Below, piece after piece: positions 16,755 to 24,855 of a stretch of 64,000 bases of DNA. Each line of letters starts with the position of its first letter. The first letter of the stretch is position 1. Source of the DNA: Herbiconiux sp. (GTDB lineage Bacteria; Actinomycetota; Actinomycetes; Actinomycetales; Microbacteriaceae); NCBI RefSeq assembly GCF_023264855.1, contig NZ_JAHFUW010000018.1:1-64000 (forward strand), read 5' to 3'. Below the pieces are notes generated by a model. That model was not told where the DNA came from. It did no database searches and saw only the letters and a program-made list of their open reading frames with translations. A program made the translations under genes and the position numbers.

Positions 16755-18053
16755 TCAGCCTTTCGAGGTGGGGGTGGAGGAATCGGATGCCGCGAGCGCG
16801 TGCTCGCGGAAACGGGCGGCGACGGGGTTCTCGCGCCGAACGAGCGGGCCGCCGGCATCGGGGTCGCTGGGCTCGACGAGGTCGTAGAGGCCCATGCTGA
16901 GCTGGTGGGCGGCGCGCGGGGCGGTGCTGTGCCGGTAGGTCCACTCGTACATGTCGAACAGCGGCCACCAGGTGTAGCCGACGACCGGCAGCCCCTCGGC
17001 GCGCGCCGTCTGAACAGCCGCCACCGAGGCATCCAGCCACCGGATGCGCGCCTCGGGTGAGTCGGTGACGCAGGTCTCGGTGACCATGACCGGGGCGCCG
17101 TAACGGGAGGCGTAGGTGCGCAGCGAGGCGATCAGCCCCTCGGTGCCGTCGTCGAGCGTTGGTCGCGGGTCGGCGAAGCCGCCGCCGTGGGTCACGCCCG
17201 CCTCGAACAGCTCGGTCGAGTGCCGCGGGTAGTAGTTGACCCCCATCACGTCGGGGCGGACGGCGTTCTCGGCGAACCAGGCGAGGGAGTCGTCTGAAAC
17301 CCCGTTCGCGCTCAGCAGGGGGCGGAGCGGATGGTCGTCGGCCACCGATCCGGTGACCAGGTCCTCGACCAGGAAGGCCTGGTGCCGCAGCCGCTCGGCG
17401 GTCTCGCGGTGCTCGGGCGCATCCGTGTCGCCGGCGTAGCGGAGCGTGGCGTCGACGTGCACGAAGGTCGCCGCGTCTCCCAGCACCTCGGCGATGCCGC
17501 GCTGGGTGAGCACGAAGCCGCGGGCCAGCGCGGTCGAGATCGACACGAGACCGCGGGGACCGCTGAGGTAGGGCGGCCAGTAGGCGTACTCGCCGCTGAA
17601 CAGCGCGTGGATCATCGGCTCGTTCACGGGCGTGTAGTCGGTGGCCACGTCACGGTAGCGCTCGGCGACCGCCACGGCGTACTCGGCGACGCGCTGGGGG
17701 TAGTCCGGATGCGCGAACTCGCCCTCCAGCCAGAGCGGCGTTCCGTAGTGCAGCAAGTCGACGATCGGGCGCAAGCCGTGCTCGCCGAAGGAGGCCATCG
17801 CGCGGTCCAGCCACGACCAGTCCCACTCCCCCGGCGCCGGATTCACCCGGTGCCAGGGGATGCCCCAGCGCAGGAACGAGGCGCCGACGCCCGCGGCGAG
17901 CGCGAAGTCGGTGTCGAACTGCTCGTAGTGCTCGGTGAGCTCGTACTCGTCGACGGCCCGTTCGCCCGGACGCTCCTGGGGCACGAAGGTGTCTTCGATG
18001 CCGAGGCCGAAGTGCATCCGGCCGTCGTCGAACCATTTGGTGGTGTGGGTCAT
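16755..18053 (-). CDS. GH1-type beta-glycosidase
   Basis: A 432-residue TIM-barrel glycosidase lacking a signal peptide. The acid/base Glu145 is in DYTPVNEPM and the probable nucleophile Glu326 in VMVTETCVT. The upstream RWGIPWHRVNPAPGEWDW strand and the aglycone WWPLFDMYEWTYR region fit family GH1 or a close clan-A relative. Substrate is likely a beta-linked oligosaccharide imported by the adjacent system. Followed after one base by the arabinofuranosidase start, so both are cotranscribed. Confidence 0.85.
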   Translation of the reverse strand: MTHTTKWFDDGRMHFGLGIEDTFVPQERPGERAVDEYELTEHYEQFDTDFALAAGVGASFLRWGIPWHRVNPAPGEWDWSWLDRAMASFGEHGLRPIVDLLHYGTPLWLEGEFAHPDYPQRVAEYAVAVAERYRDVATDYTPVNEPMIHALFSGEYAYWPPYLSGPRGLVSISTALARGFVLTQRGIAEVLGDAATFVHVDATLRYAGDTDAPEHRETAERLRHQAFLVEDLVTGSVADDHPLRPLLSANGVSDDSLAWFAENAVRPDVMGVNYYPRHSTELFEAGVTHGGGFADPRPTLDDGTEGLIASLRTYASRYGAPVMVTETCVTDSPEARIRWLDASVAAVQTARAEGLPVVGYTWWPLFDMYEWTYRHSTAPRAAHQLSMGLYDLVEPSDPDAGGPLVRRENPVAARFREHALAASDSSTPTSKG

Positions 18054-18081
18054 AGGTGTCTCCTCTCGAGATCCGGCCGGC

Positions 18082-18978
18082 CTATTTCAGTCCCGTGCTG
18101 GCGACGCTCTCGATGAAGCGCTTCTGCACGAAGAGGAACATCACGGCCAGGGGCACCACGGCGATCAGCGAACCCGCCATCATCACGCCGTAGGGCACGA
18201 TGCCGCTCGGGCCGGTGAGAAGCGTCAGCCCCGAGGTGATGGTGCCCATCTCCTGCTGGGTGGTGAACACCAGCGGCCAGAGCAGGTCGTTCCAGTTGTT
18301 GACGAAGGTGTAGATGCCGAGCGTCAGCAGGGCCGGCACCGCGTTCGGCAGCACGATGCTGCGGAAGATGCGGAACTCGCTCGCCCCGTCGATGCGCGCG
18401 GCGTTGTCGAGGTCGCGCGGCAGGGAGAGGAAGACCTGGCGCAGGAAGAAGATACCGAAGGCATCCGCCGCCCTCGGGATGATCAGGCCCCAGAAGGTGT
18501 TCACCCAGCCGAGGTCGGCCACCAGCTGGTAGATCGGGATGAGGGTGGCCTGGAACGGGATCATCAGGCTCGCGACGATCACGATCAGCAGCACGCGACT
18601 GCCCCGGAAGTCGATCCGCGCCAGCACGTAGGCGGCGAGCGAGTCGAACACCAGGGCGCACAGCGTGACGCCTCCCGCGAACACGAAGCTGTTCAGGATC
18701 AGCCGGCCGAACGGGAGCTCGGTGAAGATGCGGGTGAAGTTGTCCAGCGTCCAGTCGCCCGGCACCAGCGAGGGCGGGAAGGCGTTGACCTCGGCCACCG
18801 GTTTGAAGGCGGTGAACACGATGATGATGATCGGCAGCAGCACCAGCAGGGCGACGGCGAGCATCGCCGCGAAGAAGAGCCACGGTCCGATCCGGCGCAG
18901 CGGGGCACTGCGCTTCGCCAAGGGGCGGGCGGCGGCCGCCTCCGGCCGACGGGGCGGTCGTTCGGTGAGAGCGGTCAT
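18082..18978 (-). CDS. carbohydrate ABC transporter permease, MalG type
   Basis: A 298-residue inner-membrane permease with six predicted helices after a Pro/Arg-rich cytoplasmic N-terminus. The EAA-loop that docks the ATPase is LPRDLDNAARIDGASEFRIF, close to the MalG consensus. Starts by a one-base overlap (TGATG) with the partner permease. No ATPase gene is present in this cluster, so a shared MsiK-like ATPase encoded elsewhere is expected, as usual for this transporter class in actinobacteria. Confidence 0.94.
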   Translation of the reverse strand: MTALTERPPRRPEAAAARPLAKRSAPLRRIGPWLFFAAMLAVALLVLLPIIIIVFTAFKPVAEVNAFPPSLVPGDWTLDNFTRIFTELPFGRLILNSFVFAGGVTLCALVFDSLAAYVLARIDFRGSRVLLIVIVASLMIPFQATLIPIYQLVADLGWVNTFWGLIIPRAADAFGIFFLRQVFLSLPRDLDNAARIDGASEFRIFRSIVLPNAVPALLTLGIYTFVNNWNDLLWPLVFTTQQEMGTITSGLTLLTGPSGIVPYGVMMAGSLIAVVPLAVMFLFVQKRFIESVASTGLK

Positions 18979-19928
18979 CAGCCCACATCCTTCTCGCGTC
19001 GGCCGGTGACGAAGAACTGCACCAGGCTGAGGATGAGCGTCGCGATCAGCAGCACGTACGACAGTGCCGACGCGAAGCCGAGGTCGAGGTCTTTGAAGCC
19101 GGACTGGTAGATCTGCATCACCACGGTCTGTGTGCTCTTGTAGGGGCCACCGCCGGTCATCACGTAGATCTGGTCGAAGGCCTGCAGCGCGGCGATGGTG
19201 GCGATGATCAGCACGAAGCCGGTCGTGTTGCCGAGCAGCGGCATCGTGACGTTGCGGAAGCGCGACCAGGGCCCGGCGCCGTCCATCTTCGCGGCCTCGT
19301 AGAGGCTGCCCGGGATCTCTTGCAGCCCGGCCAGGAAGACGATCATGTAGAAGGCGAAGTTCTTCCACACCGCCACGAGCACCACGGTGGGCATCGCCAG
19401 CACCGGGTCTTGCAGCACGTTGCCGATGCGGATGCCGAAGCCCTGCAGCCAGTAGTTGAGCAGGCCCACCTGCGGGTCGAGCAGGTACTGCCAGGCGAAC
19501 GCCGCCACGGCGAGCGACACGATGAACGGCAGGAACAGCCAGGTGCGGAAGACACCGCGGAAGGGCAGGTACGGGCTGTTCAGCGCGAGGGCGAGCGCCA
19601 GGGCCAGGACGACGGCGAGCGGCGTGAACATCACCGTGTAGAGCACCGTGTTGCCCATCGCCCGCAGGATGTCGGGGTCGGTGAACACCTCGGTGTAGTT
19701 CTCGAGGCCGATGAACTTCTCACGGCCGAAACCGCTGGCATCGGTGAACGACAGGCGGAGCGCCGACAGCATCGGCCAGAACACGAACAGGGTGAGGATG
19801 GCGAGGGCCGGCAGCAGGAAACCGGCGATCGTCAGCCGGCGCTTGGCCTGGCCGCCGATCGGTCCGCGGCCGCCGAGCTGGCCCGGGGGGCGGTAGCGGC
19901 GGGGCGGCCGGGTGGCGTGAGTGGTCAT
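18978..19928 (-). CDS. carbohydrate ABC transporter permease, MalF type
   Basis: A 316-residue permease with about six helices; the first follows a basic N-terminus (LTIAGFLLPALAILTLFVFW). The EAA-loop is IPGSLYEAAKMDGAGPWSRF. Forms a heterodimer with the downstream MalG-type permease, to which it is translationally coupled. It lies between the binding-protein gene and the second permease in the usual order for a CUT1 sugar importer. Confidence 0.94.
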   Translation of the reverse strand: MTTHATRPPRRYRPPGQLGGRGPIGGQAKRRLTIAGFLLPALAILTLFVFWPMLSALRLSFTDASGFGREKFIGLENYTEVFTDPDILRAMGNTVLYTVMFTPLAVVLALALALALNSPYLPFRGVFRTWLFLPFIVSLAVAAFAWQYLLDPQVGLLNYWLQGFGIRIGNVLQDPVLAMPTVVLVAVWKNFAFYMIVFLAGLQEIPGSLYEAAKMDGAGPWSRFRNVTMPLLGNTTGFVLIIATIAALQAFDQIYVMTGGGPYKSTQTVVMQIYQSGFKDLDLGFASALSYVLLIATLILSLVQFFVTGRREKDVG

Positions 19929-20016
19929 CTCGGGTCCTTCGCGTGGGGGCTCTGGTCGGGCAGCGGATGCGCGGGGCCGGGCGGGCTGGGCGGGCCGGCC
20001 CCGCGCATCCGTGGGG

Positions 20017-21288
20017 CTACTGCTCGTCGAGCGTGCTCTGGATGGCCGCCTGGGCGTCGCCGAGCAGGCTCGGCACGTCGCCGCCGGCGAGGGCCTTCTG
20101 CGTCGCCACGTCCATCTCGGCGAGCACGTCGGAGCTGTTCACCACTCCGGGCAGCAGCGCGCGGCTGGTTCCCGCGATCTCGGTGAGCGCGGCGACCGTG
20201 GGGTTGTCGGCCACGTCGGAGGCGGGGATGTCGGTGCGCAGCGGCGGCCAGCCCGAGCCGAGCGACCACGCGGTGGCCACTTCGGGCTCGAAGAAGTAGG
20301 AGAAGAACTCCTTCGCCGCGGCGGCCTTCGCGTCGTCGGCCTGCGCCGTGATGCCCATCGAGACGCCGATCGCCGAGGCGGCCTGCTGCTTCGGGCCGGC
20401 GGGGATCGCCGCGATGCCGTAGTCGATGGCGTTGTCTTTCGCGATCGAGGCCATCCACGGGCCGCCGATGGTCATCGCGACCTTGCCCGAGCTGAACAGC
20501 TCGTCGGCCTTCACCCCGTCGACACCGGTGGGCGAGATCTTGTCGTCGATGACGGCCTTGCTCCAGTACTCGAGCGTCTCGGCGTTCTCGGGCGAGTCGA
20601 TCACGGCCGTGGTGCCGTCTTCGACGACGTCGCCGCCGTTGCCGTAGAACAGGCTCGGCCAGACGCCGTTGGCCACGGTGGCGTGGTCGGGCAGCACCAT
20701 GCCGTACTGCTCGGGGGTGCCGTCGCCGTTCTGGTCTACCGTGAGCTTCTTGGCATCCGCCACCCACTCGTCCCAGGTGGTGGGGAACTCGGTGATGCCG
20801 GCGGCGGCGAACAGCGCCTTGTTGTAGAAGACCGAGAGCGGCACGAAGCCGGTGGGCACGCCGTAGGGGGTGCCGTCGACGGTCTCCATCGCGACCGCCT
20901 GCGGGTTGAGCTCGCTCGTGTTGCTCGCGTCGTCGGCGTAGAAGTCGGTGAGGTCGGCGAAGGCGCCCTTAGAGGCGTACACGGGCAGGCGCTCGGCCGG
21001 CATCGCCACGATGTCGGGGCCCTGATCGGCCGAGAGGGCGGTGAGCAGGGTGTCGTCGATGACGGCCCAGGTCTTGACCTCGGTCTCGATCTTCACGTCG
21101 TCGTGCGCCGCGTTGAAGTCGTCGACGATGCCCTCGAGCACATCGCCGTCGGCCTCGGTGTAGCCGTGCCAGAAGGTGAGGGTGACCGGGTCGCCGGAGG
21201 TCGATGCGGAATCGCTGCCGGACGAGCAGGCGGCGAGGCCGAGTGAGGCGACCGCCAGCACGGCGGCCGCCGTGAGGAGCTTTTTCAT
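20017..21288 (-). CDS. sugar-binding lipoprotein of the ABC importer
   Basis: A 423-residue extracellular solute-binding protein of the CUT1 class. A lipoprotein signal peptide ends at the lipobox LAAC with Cys21, followed by a Ser/Gly/Asp linker. PVTLTFWHGYTEADGDVLEG is the typical first strand, and GKVAMTIGGPWMASIAKDN the hinge-region motif. First gene of the operon; a promoter and a palindromic operator lie 100-150 bases upstream. Substrate is inferred from neighbours as an arabinose- or glucose-containing oligosaccharide. Confidence 0.94.
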   Translation of the reverse strand: MKKLLTAAAVLAVASLGLAACSSGSDSASTSGDPVTLTFWHGYTEADGDVLEGIVDDFNAAHDDVKIETEVKTWAVIDDTLLTALSADQGPDIVAMPAERLPVYASKGAFADLTDFYADDASNTSELNPQAVAMETVDGTPYGVPTGFVPLSVFYNKALFAAAGITEFPTTWDEWVADAKKLTVDQNGDGTPEQYGMVLPDHATVANGVWPSLFYGNGGDVVEDGTTAVIDSPENAETLEYWSKAVIDDKISPTGVDGVKADELFSSGKVAMTIGGPWMASIAKDNAIDYGIAAIPAGPKQQAASAIGVSMGITAQADDAKAAAAKEFFSYFFEPEVATAWSLGSGWPPLRTDIPASDVADNPTVAALTEIAGTSRALLPGVVNSSDVLAEMDVATQKALAGGDVPSLLGDAQAAIQSTLDEQ

Positions 21289-21382
21289 GAGGAGCCTTTC
21301 TGCCGGGTGACTGCTGTGTCGGCCGGCGCGACGTCTTCGTCTGTTCAGGGACTGCTGTTCGGGACTGCGCTGCGGGTGCGCT

Positions 21383-21396
21383 TTACAACGTTGTAA
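21383..21396. promoter_or_regulatory. LacI-family operator, importer operon
   Basis: TTACAACGTTGTAA is a perfect 14-bp palindrome just downstream of the predicted -10 (21414-21419). A second partial site (AAACGTTGTA, 21399-21408) lies beside it. The same ACAACGTTGT core occurs upstream of the lacI gene at 22528-22539. Confidence 0.85.
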
Positions 21397-21413
21397 GTAA
21401 ACGTTGTAGAAGT

Positions 21414-21442
21414 AATGTAACCCTGCCTTCGGGCAGTGTCAA
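21414..21442 (-). promoter_or_regulatory. sigma70-type promoter of the glycoside operon
   Basis: On the minus strand TTGACA (21442-21437) and TACATT (21419-21414) are 17 bases apart, a near-consensus promoter. The spacer contains a perfect CTGCC-CGAA-GGCAG inverted repeat. The operator covers the region just after the -10, so repression would block initiation. Confidence 0.75.
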
Positions 21443-21474
21443 CCTGGTTCGATCACGGGGTCGTCAGCACACCG

Positions 21475-22491
21475 TCAGGCCCGTGCGGGCGCCGATTCCC
21501 GGGGCACGACCGAGAAGTCGATCAGCACCTCCTGCGGCGCGGAGGGCCGGGCCTGCTCCCGGATGCGCTGCACCAGCAGCGAGACCGCACGCTCGGCGAT
21601 CTGCTCGCGCCCGGGATCGATCGTGCTCAGGCTGGGCACGGTGTACTGCGCCTCGTCGATGTTGTCGAAGCCCATCACCGCCACGTCGTCGGGCACCCGC
21701 ATGCCCTTCTCCTGCAGCACCCGCAGGGCGCCGAGCGTCAGGGCGTCGTTCAGGCCGAACACGGCGTCGAACTGCACGCCGCCGTCGATCAGCTCGCGCA
21801 TCGAGGCGGCACCGTTCGCGCGGTGCCAGAGCGTGGTGTGACTCACGAGCGCGGGGTCGTACGGGATGCCGGCGGCCTGGAGGGCATCCCGGTAGCCGCG
21901 CAGGCGCAGCGCCGCCGAGCCGACGACCTCGCCCTCGTGGGCGCCGATCACCGCGATGCGGCGACGCCCCGAATCGATCAGGAACCGCGTCGCGGCCTGC
22001 GCGGCCTCGACATTGCGCATGGTGACGTGATCGACGGGGCCGCCGAAGATCCGCTCGCCGAGCAGCACCATCGGGAAATCGACCTCGAGAAGGCCCACAT
22101 CGTCTTGGCTCATGCCGAGCGGGCTGAAGATGAGGCCGTCGGTGAGGCGCATCCGCGGGCTGGAGAGCACCGCGATCTCCCGATCGCGATCGGCACCGGT
22201 CTGCTCGATCAGCACGACCACGCCCTGCTTCTCTGCGTTGGCGATCACGGCATCCGCGAGCTCGGCGAAATAGCTCAGGCTGAGCTCGGGCAGCACGAGG
22301 CCTATCACGCCACTACGGCCACTGCGCAGGCTTCGCGCCGAGAGATTCGGCTGGTAACCGAGCTCGTCGATCGCGGCCTGCACCTTCTGGCGCGTCTCGG
22401 GCCGGATGTGCGGGTAGTCGTTGACCACGTTCGACACGGTCTTGATCGAGACCCCGGCGAGGTTGGCCACGTCGTGCAGCGTCGCAGCCAT
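21475..22491 (-). CDS. LacI-family transcriptional repressor
   Basis: A 338-residue regulator. The helix-turn-helix and hinge are in TLHDVANLAGVSIKTVSNVV and DELGYQPNLSARSLRSGRSG, and the rest is a periplasmic-binding-protein-like effector domain (VIGLVLPELSLSYFAELADA onward). It lies directly upstream of, and in the same direction as, the importer operon, with matching palindromes before both transcription units. It most likely represses the transporter and the two glycosidase genes, released by an arabinoside or related sugar. Confidence 0.93.
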   Translation of the reverse strand: MAATLHDVANLAGVSIKTVSNVVNDYPHIRPETRQKVQAAIDELGYQPNLSARSLRSGRSGVIGLVLPELSLSYFAELADAVIANAEKQGVVVLIEQTGADRDREIAVLSSPRMRLTDGLIFSPLGMSQDDVGLLEVDFPMVLLGERIFGGPVDHVTMRNVEAAQAATRFLIDSGRRRIAVIGAHEGEVVGSAALRLRGYRDALQAAGIPYDPALVSHTTLWHRANGAASMRELIDGGVQFDAVFGLNDALTLGALRVLQEKGMRVPDDVAVMGFDNIDEAQYTVPSLSTIDPGREQIAERAVSLLVQRIREQARPSAPQEVLIDFSVVPRESAPARA

Positions 22492-22527
22492 CTGAACCCC
22501 TTTGCCCTCACAGTGGTCCCCCTAGAC

Positions 22528-22539
22528 TACAACGTTGTA
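22528..22539. promoter_or_regulatory. LacI-family operator, autoregulatory
   Basis: TACAACGTTGTA, a perfect 12-bp palindrome 37 bases upstream of the lacI start, carries the same core as the operator at 21383-21396. It indicates negative autoregulation. Confidence 0.8.
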
Positions 22540-22554
22540 CTGCACCGCCCGGCG

Positions 22555-22725
22555 TCAGGAGCGCGTCGGATCCAGCTCGATACCGACCGGCTCGGCCGGC
22601 CGCACCGCCCACACCGCCTCGGGTCGCGAGGGCAGGCGGCGGTAGCCGTCGCGTACCAGGTCGAGCACCGCGCCGACGATGCCGATGAGGGCGGCGGTCG
22701 CGAGAAGAGCGAGAAAGAAGATCAT
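22555..22725 (-). CDS. small single-pass membrane protein
   Basis: A 56-residue ORF starting MIFFLALLATAALIGIVGAV, one hydrophobic helix, then a basic and Pro-rich soluble tail ending IELDPTRS. The ATG at 22725 has a strong GGAGGTG ribosome site 7 bases upstream, which supports a real gene. A longer frame to 22806 exists but lacks such a site. No family recognised; it lies between lacI and a divergent hydrolase gene. Confidence 0.65.
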   Translation of the reverse strand: MIFFLALLATAALIGIVGAVLDLVRDGYRRLPSRPEAVWAVRPAEPVGIELDPTRS

Positions 22726-22767
22726 GGGCGCACCTCCGTGCTGCGGATTGGTTGCGAGGCGAGGATC

Positions 22768-22788
22768 CACCTCATCGGGCATGAGGTG
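22768..22788. promoter_or_regulatory. inverted repeat between divergent genes
   Basis: CACCTCAT-CGGGC-ATGAGGTG is a perfect 8-bp inverted repeat. A second one, GCCTCAAGAGGC, lies at 22820-22831. Both sit between the small membrane gene and the alpha/beta hydrolase and could be operators for an unlinked regulator. Confidence 0.4.
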
Positions 22789-22857
22789 ATTGGTTGTACT
22801 CTGCACGCCGATTGGATATGCCTCAAGAGGCCAATAAATGAGCTCTGGCTGCGGCGG

Positions 22858-22863
22858 TATTCT
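22858..22863 (+). promoter_or_regulatory. -10 hexamer, leaderless type
   Basis: TATTCT ends 7 bases before the ATG at 22871 of the hydrolase; this supports that start over the in-frame ATG at 22838. Confidence 0.45.
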
Positions 22864-22870
22864 TTTGGGG

Positions 22871-23677
22871 ATGGACTACGCCACGAACCCCGCCGACGGC
22901 TCCCGGATCGCCTACCGCAGCACCGGCCAGGGCACACCGATCGTGCTGCTGCACGGCACCGCCCTCTCCCAGGCCATCTGGCGTGGCTTCGGCTACCTCA
23001 GCGCCCTGGGCCGCACGCACCGGGTCATCACACTCGACCTGCGCGGCCACGGCCGGAGTGACAAGCCGCACGCATCGACCTCGTACGGCATCGACCTCTT
23101 CGTCGGCGACGTGATCGCGGTGCTCGACGCGCTGGACGTGCCCGCCGCTCACGTCGTGGGCTACTCGCTCGGAGCGCGCGTCGCCCTCGCGGTGGCGGCC
23201 TCGCATCCGGATCGCGTGATCAGCCTCTCCAGCGTCGCGGGCGCGCCCGGTACGGGCCTCGGCGTGTTCGACCGGGTGTTCTTCGACGGCGCGATCGCAG
23301 CGCTCGAGCTCGGCGGAATGGCAGGGTTTCTTCAGGCGTGGGAGCGCGCATCCGGTCACCCCGTCGACTCCGCCACACGGATGGCGTTTGACGCGAACGA
23401 CGCCGCCGCCCTGGCCGCCTACATGCGCGAGGCGGAGCGCCTGCCCCGCGTGACGGATGCCGAACTCGCCGCCCTGCCCATGCCCGTGCTGCTGCTGGCC
23501 GGCACGCGCGACCGGGAGCGGCTCACGGCGATGGAGCACCTCCGCGCGCAGCTGCCCCAGGCCGAATGGCACGTTCTCGACGGAGCGACCCACGCCGACA
23601 CCCCGCGCCACCCGCAGACCCTGCCGTTGCTGGAGGCCTTCGTCGACCGGGTCGACGAAGGCCGGGCTTTCGCCTAA
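22871..23677 (+). CDS. alpha/beta-fold hydrolase
   Basis: A 268-residue single-domain hydrolase. The oxyanion-hole segment IVLLHGTALSQAIWRG, the DLRGHGRSDKP loop, the nucleophile elbow GYSLGARVALAVA and the catalytic His in DGATHADTPRHP are in order, with Asp of LLAGTRDRERL in the acid position. No signal peptide. Substrate cannot be predicted. The 3' end overlaps ftsY by 4 bases, convergent. Confidence 0.88.
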   Translation: MDYATNPADGSRIAYRSTGQGTPIVLLHGTALSQAIWRGFGYLSALGRTHRVITLDLRGHGRSDKPHASTSYGIDLFVGDVIAVLDALDVPAAHVVGYSLGARVALAVAASHPDRVISLSSVAGAPGTGLGVFDRVFFDGAIAALELGGMAGFLQAWERASGHPVDSATRMAFDANDAAALAAYMREAERLPRVTDAELAALPMPVLLLAGTRDRERLTAMEHLRAQLPQAEWHVLDGATHADTPRHPQTLPLLEAFVDRVDEGRAFA

Positions 23678-24549
23678 CCCACCAGGTTCTGCGCGAACAC
23701 GTGCGGCGTGAAGCCCGTCAAGTCGTTGATGCCCTCGCCCTGGCCGACGAGTTTGATCGGGATGCCGGTCTTCTCCTGCACCGCGAGCACGAAGCCAGCC
23801 TTGGCCGAGCCGTCGAGCTTGGTGATGACGAGGCCGGTCACGCCGGCGTGCTGGATGAAGGCATCCGCCTGGGCGAGTCCGTTCTGCCCGGTCGTCGCAT
23901 CCAGCACCAGCAGCACCTCGGCCACCGGGGCCTGCTTCTCGATGACGCGGCGGATCTTGCCCAGCTCGTCCATCAGACCGCCCTTGGTCTGCAGGCGGCC
24001 GGCGGTGTCGATGATGACGATCTCGGTGCCGGTGTTCTTGGCCATCTCGATGGTCTGGAACGCCACCGACGCGGGATCCTGCCCCTCGTGCTGCGGGCGC
24101 ACGATCGCCGCGCCCGCGCGCTCGGCCCAGGTGGCCAGCTGCTCGACGGCGGCGGCACGGAAGGTGTCGGCCGCACCCACGACGACCGTGCGATTGTAGG
24201 TCTTGAGGAAGCGCGCGAACTTGCCGATCGTCGTGGTCTTGCCGACGCCGTTCACGCCGACGACCAGCACCACGGCCGGCCGCTCGGTGAGTTTCAGCGT
24301 GGGGTCGTACGCGGCGAGGCGCTCTTCGATCGACTCGCGCAGCATCCGCTGCAGGTCTTTCGGGTCGGTGGTGTTGTAGCGCTGCACCTTGGCGCGCAGG
24401 TCGTCGACCACGGCCTCGGTGACGGTGGGCCCGAAGTCGGCCTTCAGCAGGGCGTCTTCGAGGTCTTCCCAGGTCTCGGCGTCGATCGTGCGCTTCGCGA
24501 ACATGCCGCGGAGAGCGCCCGAGAGCGACCAGGGGGTGCGATCGGCCAC
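23674..24549 (-). CDS. ftsY: signal recognition particle receptor FtsY
   Basis: A 291-residue GTPase that receives SRP-ribosome complexes at the membrane. The NG domain is intact: VVLVVGVNGVGKTTTIGKFA (P-loop), GAADTFRAAAVEQLATWAER, IIDTAGRLQTKGGLMDEL, TKLDGSAKAG and GVGE-type ending LVGQGEGINDLTGF. The acidic A domain of larger FtsY proteins is essentially missing, so membrane binding must rely on the amphipathic N-terminus. GTG at 24549 follows the mrx stop by 5 bases. Confidence 0.95.
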   Translation of the reverse strand: MADRTPWSLSGALRGMFAKRTIDAETWEDLEDALLKADFGPTVTEAVVDDLRAKVQRYNTTDPKDLQRMLRESIEERLAAYDPTLKLTERPAVVLVVGVNGVGKTTTIGKFARFLKTYNRTVVVGAADTFRAAAVEQLATWAERAGAAIVRPQHEGQDPASVAFQTIEMAKNTGTEIVIIDTAGRLQTKGGLMDELGKIRRVIEKQAPVAEVLLVLDATTGQNGLAQADAFIQHAGVTGLVITKLDGSAKAGFVLAVQEKTGIPIKLVGQGEGINDLTGFTPHVFAQNLVG

Positions 24550-24554
24550 GAGCC

Positions 24555-24827
24555 TCAGCCGATGCGCTCGGCGACTTCGCGCGCCGAGGGGTTGGTGGCC
24601 GTGGAGCCGTCGGGGAAGATGAGCGTCGGCACGGTCTGGTTGCCGCCGTTGACCGAGGCCACCAGCTCGGCCGTGCCCTCGACCTCTTCGATGTTCACCT
24701 CGGTGTAGGCGATGCCCTGCGCGTCGAGCTGCTTCTTCAGCCGCGCGCAGTATCCGCACCAGCTCGTGGAGAACATGGTGACGGCGCCCGCTTCGGGCGT
24801 GAAGGTGTCGATCGACGCAGTGCTCAT
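24555..24827 (-). CDS. mrx1: mycoredoxin-1-like glutaredoxin
   Basis: A 90-residue thioredoxin-fold protein with the active site SWCGYCARLKKQLD (Cys24, Cys27), the cis-Pro TVPTLIF and a C-terminal NPSAREVAERI. Length and the CGYC motif match mycoredoxins, which reduce mycothiol-mixed disulfides in actinobacteria. The ATG at 24827 lies 7 bases after TAAACT, suggesting a leaderless message. Upstream of ftsY on the same strand. Confidence 0.9.
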   Translation of the reverse strand: MSTASIDTFTPEAGAVTMFSTSWCGYCARLKKQLDAQGIAYTEVNIEEVEGTAELVASVNGGNQTVPTLIFPDGSTATNPSAREVAERIG

Positions 24828-24834
24828 GTGGCTT

Positions 24835-24840
24835 AGTTTA
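24835..24840 (-). promoter_or_regulatory. -10 hexamer, leaderless type
   Basis: TAAACT on the minus strand ends 7 bases before the mycoredoxin ATG. Confidence 0.45.
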
Positions 24841-24855
24841 AGCCCGAAACGATCC

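Noticed and set aside
22838-22870. Earlier in-frame ATG for the hydrolase
   Set aside because: It would put the TATTCT hexamer inside the gene; ATG at 22871 fits the promoter spacing and homologue length.
23674-24759. Longer ftsY start at 24759
   Set aside because: The extra N-terminus is a frame-shifted read of the mycoredoxin gene; GTG at 24549 gives the normal NG domain.
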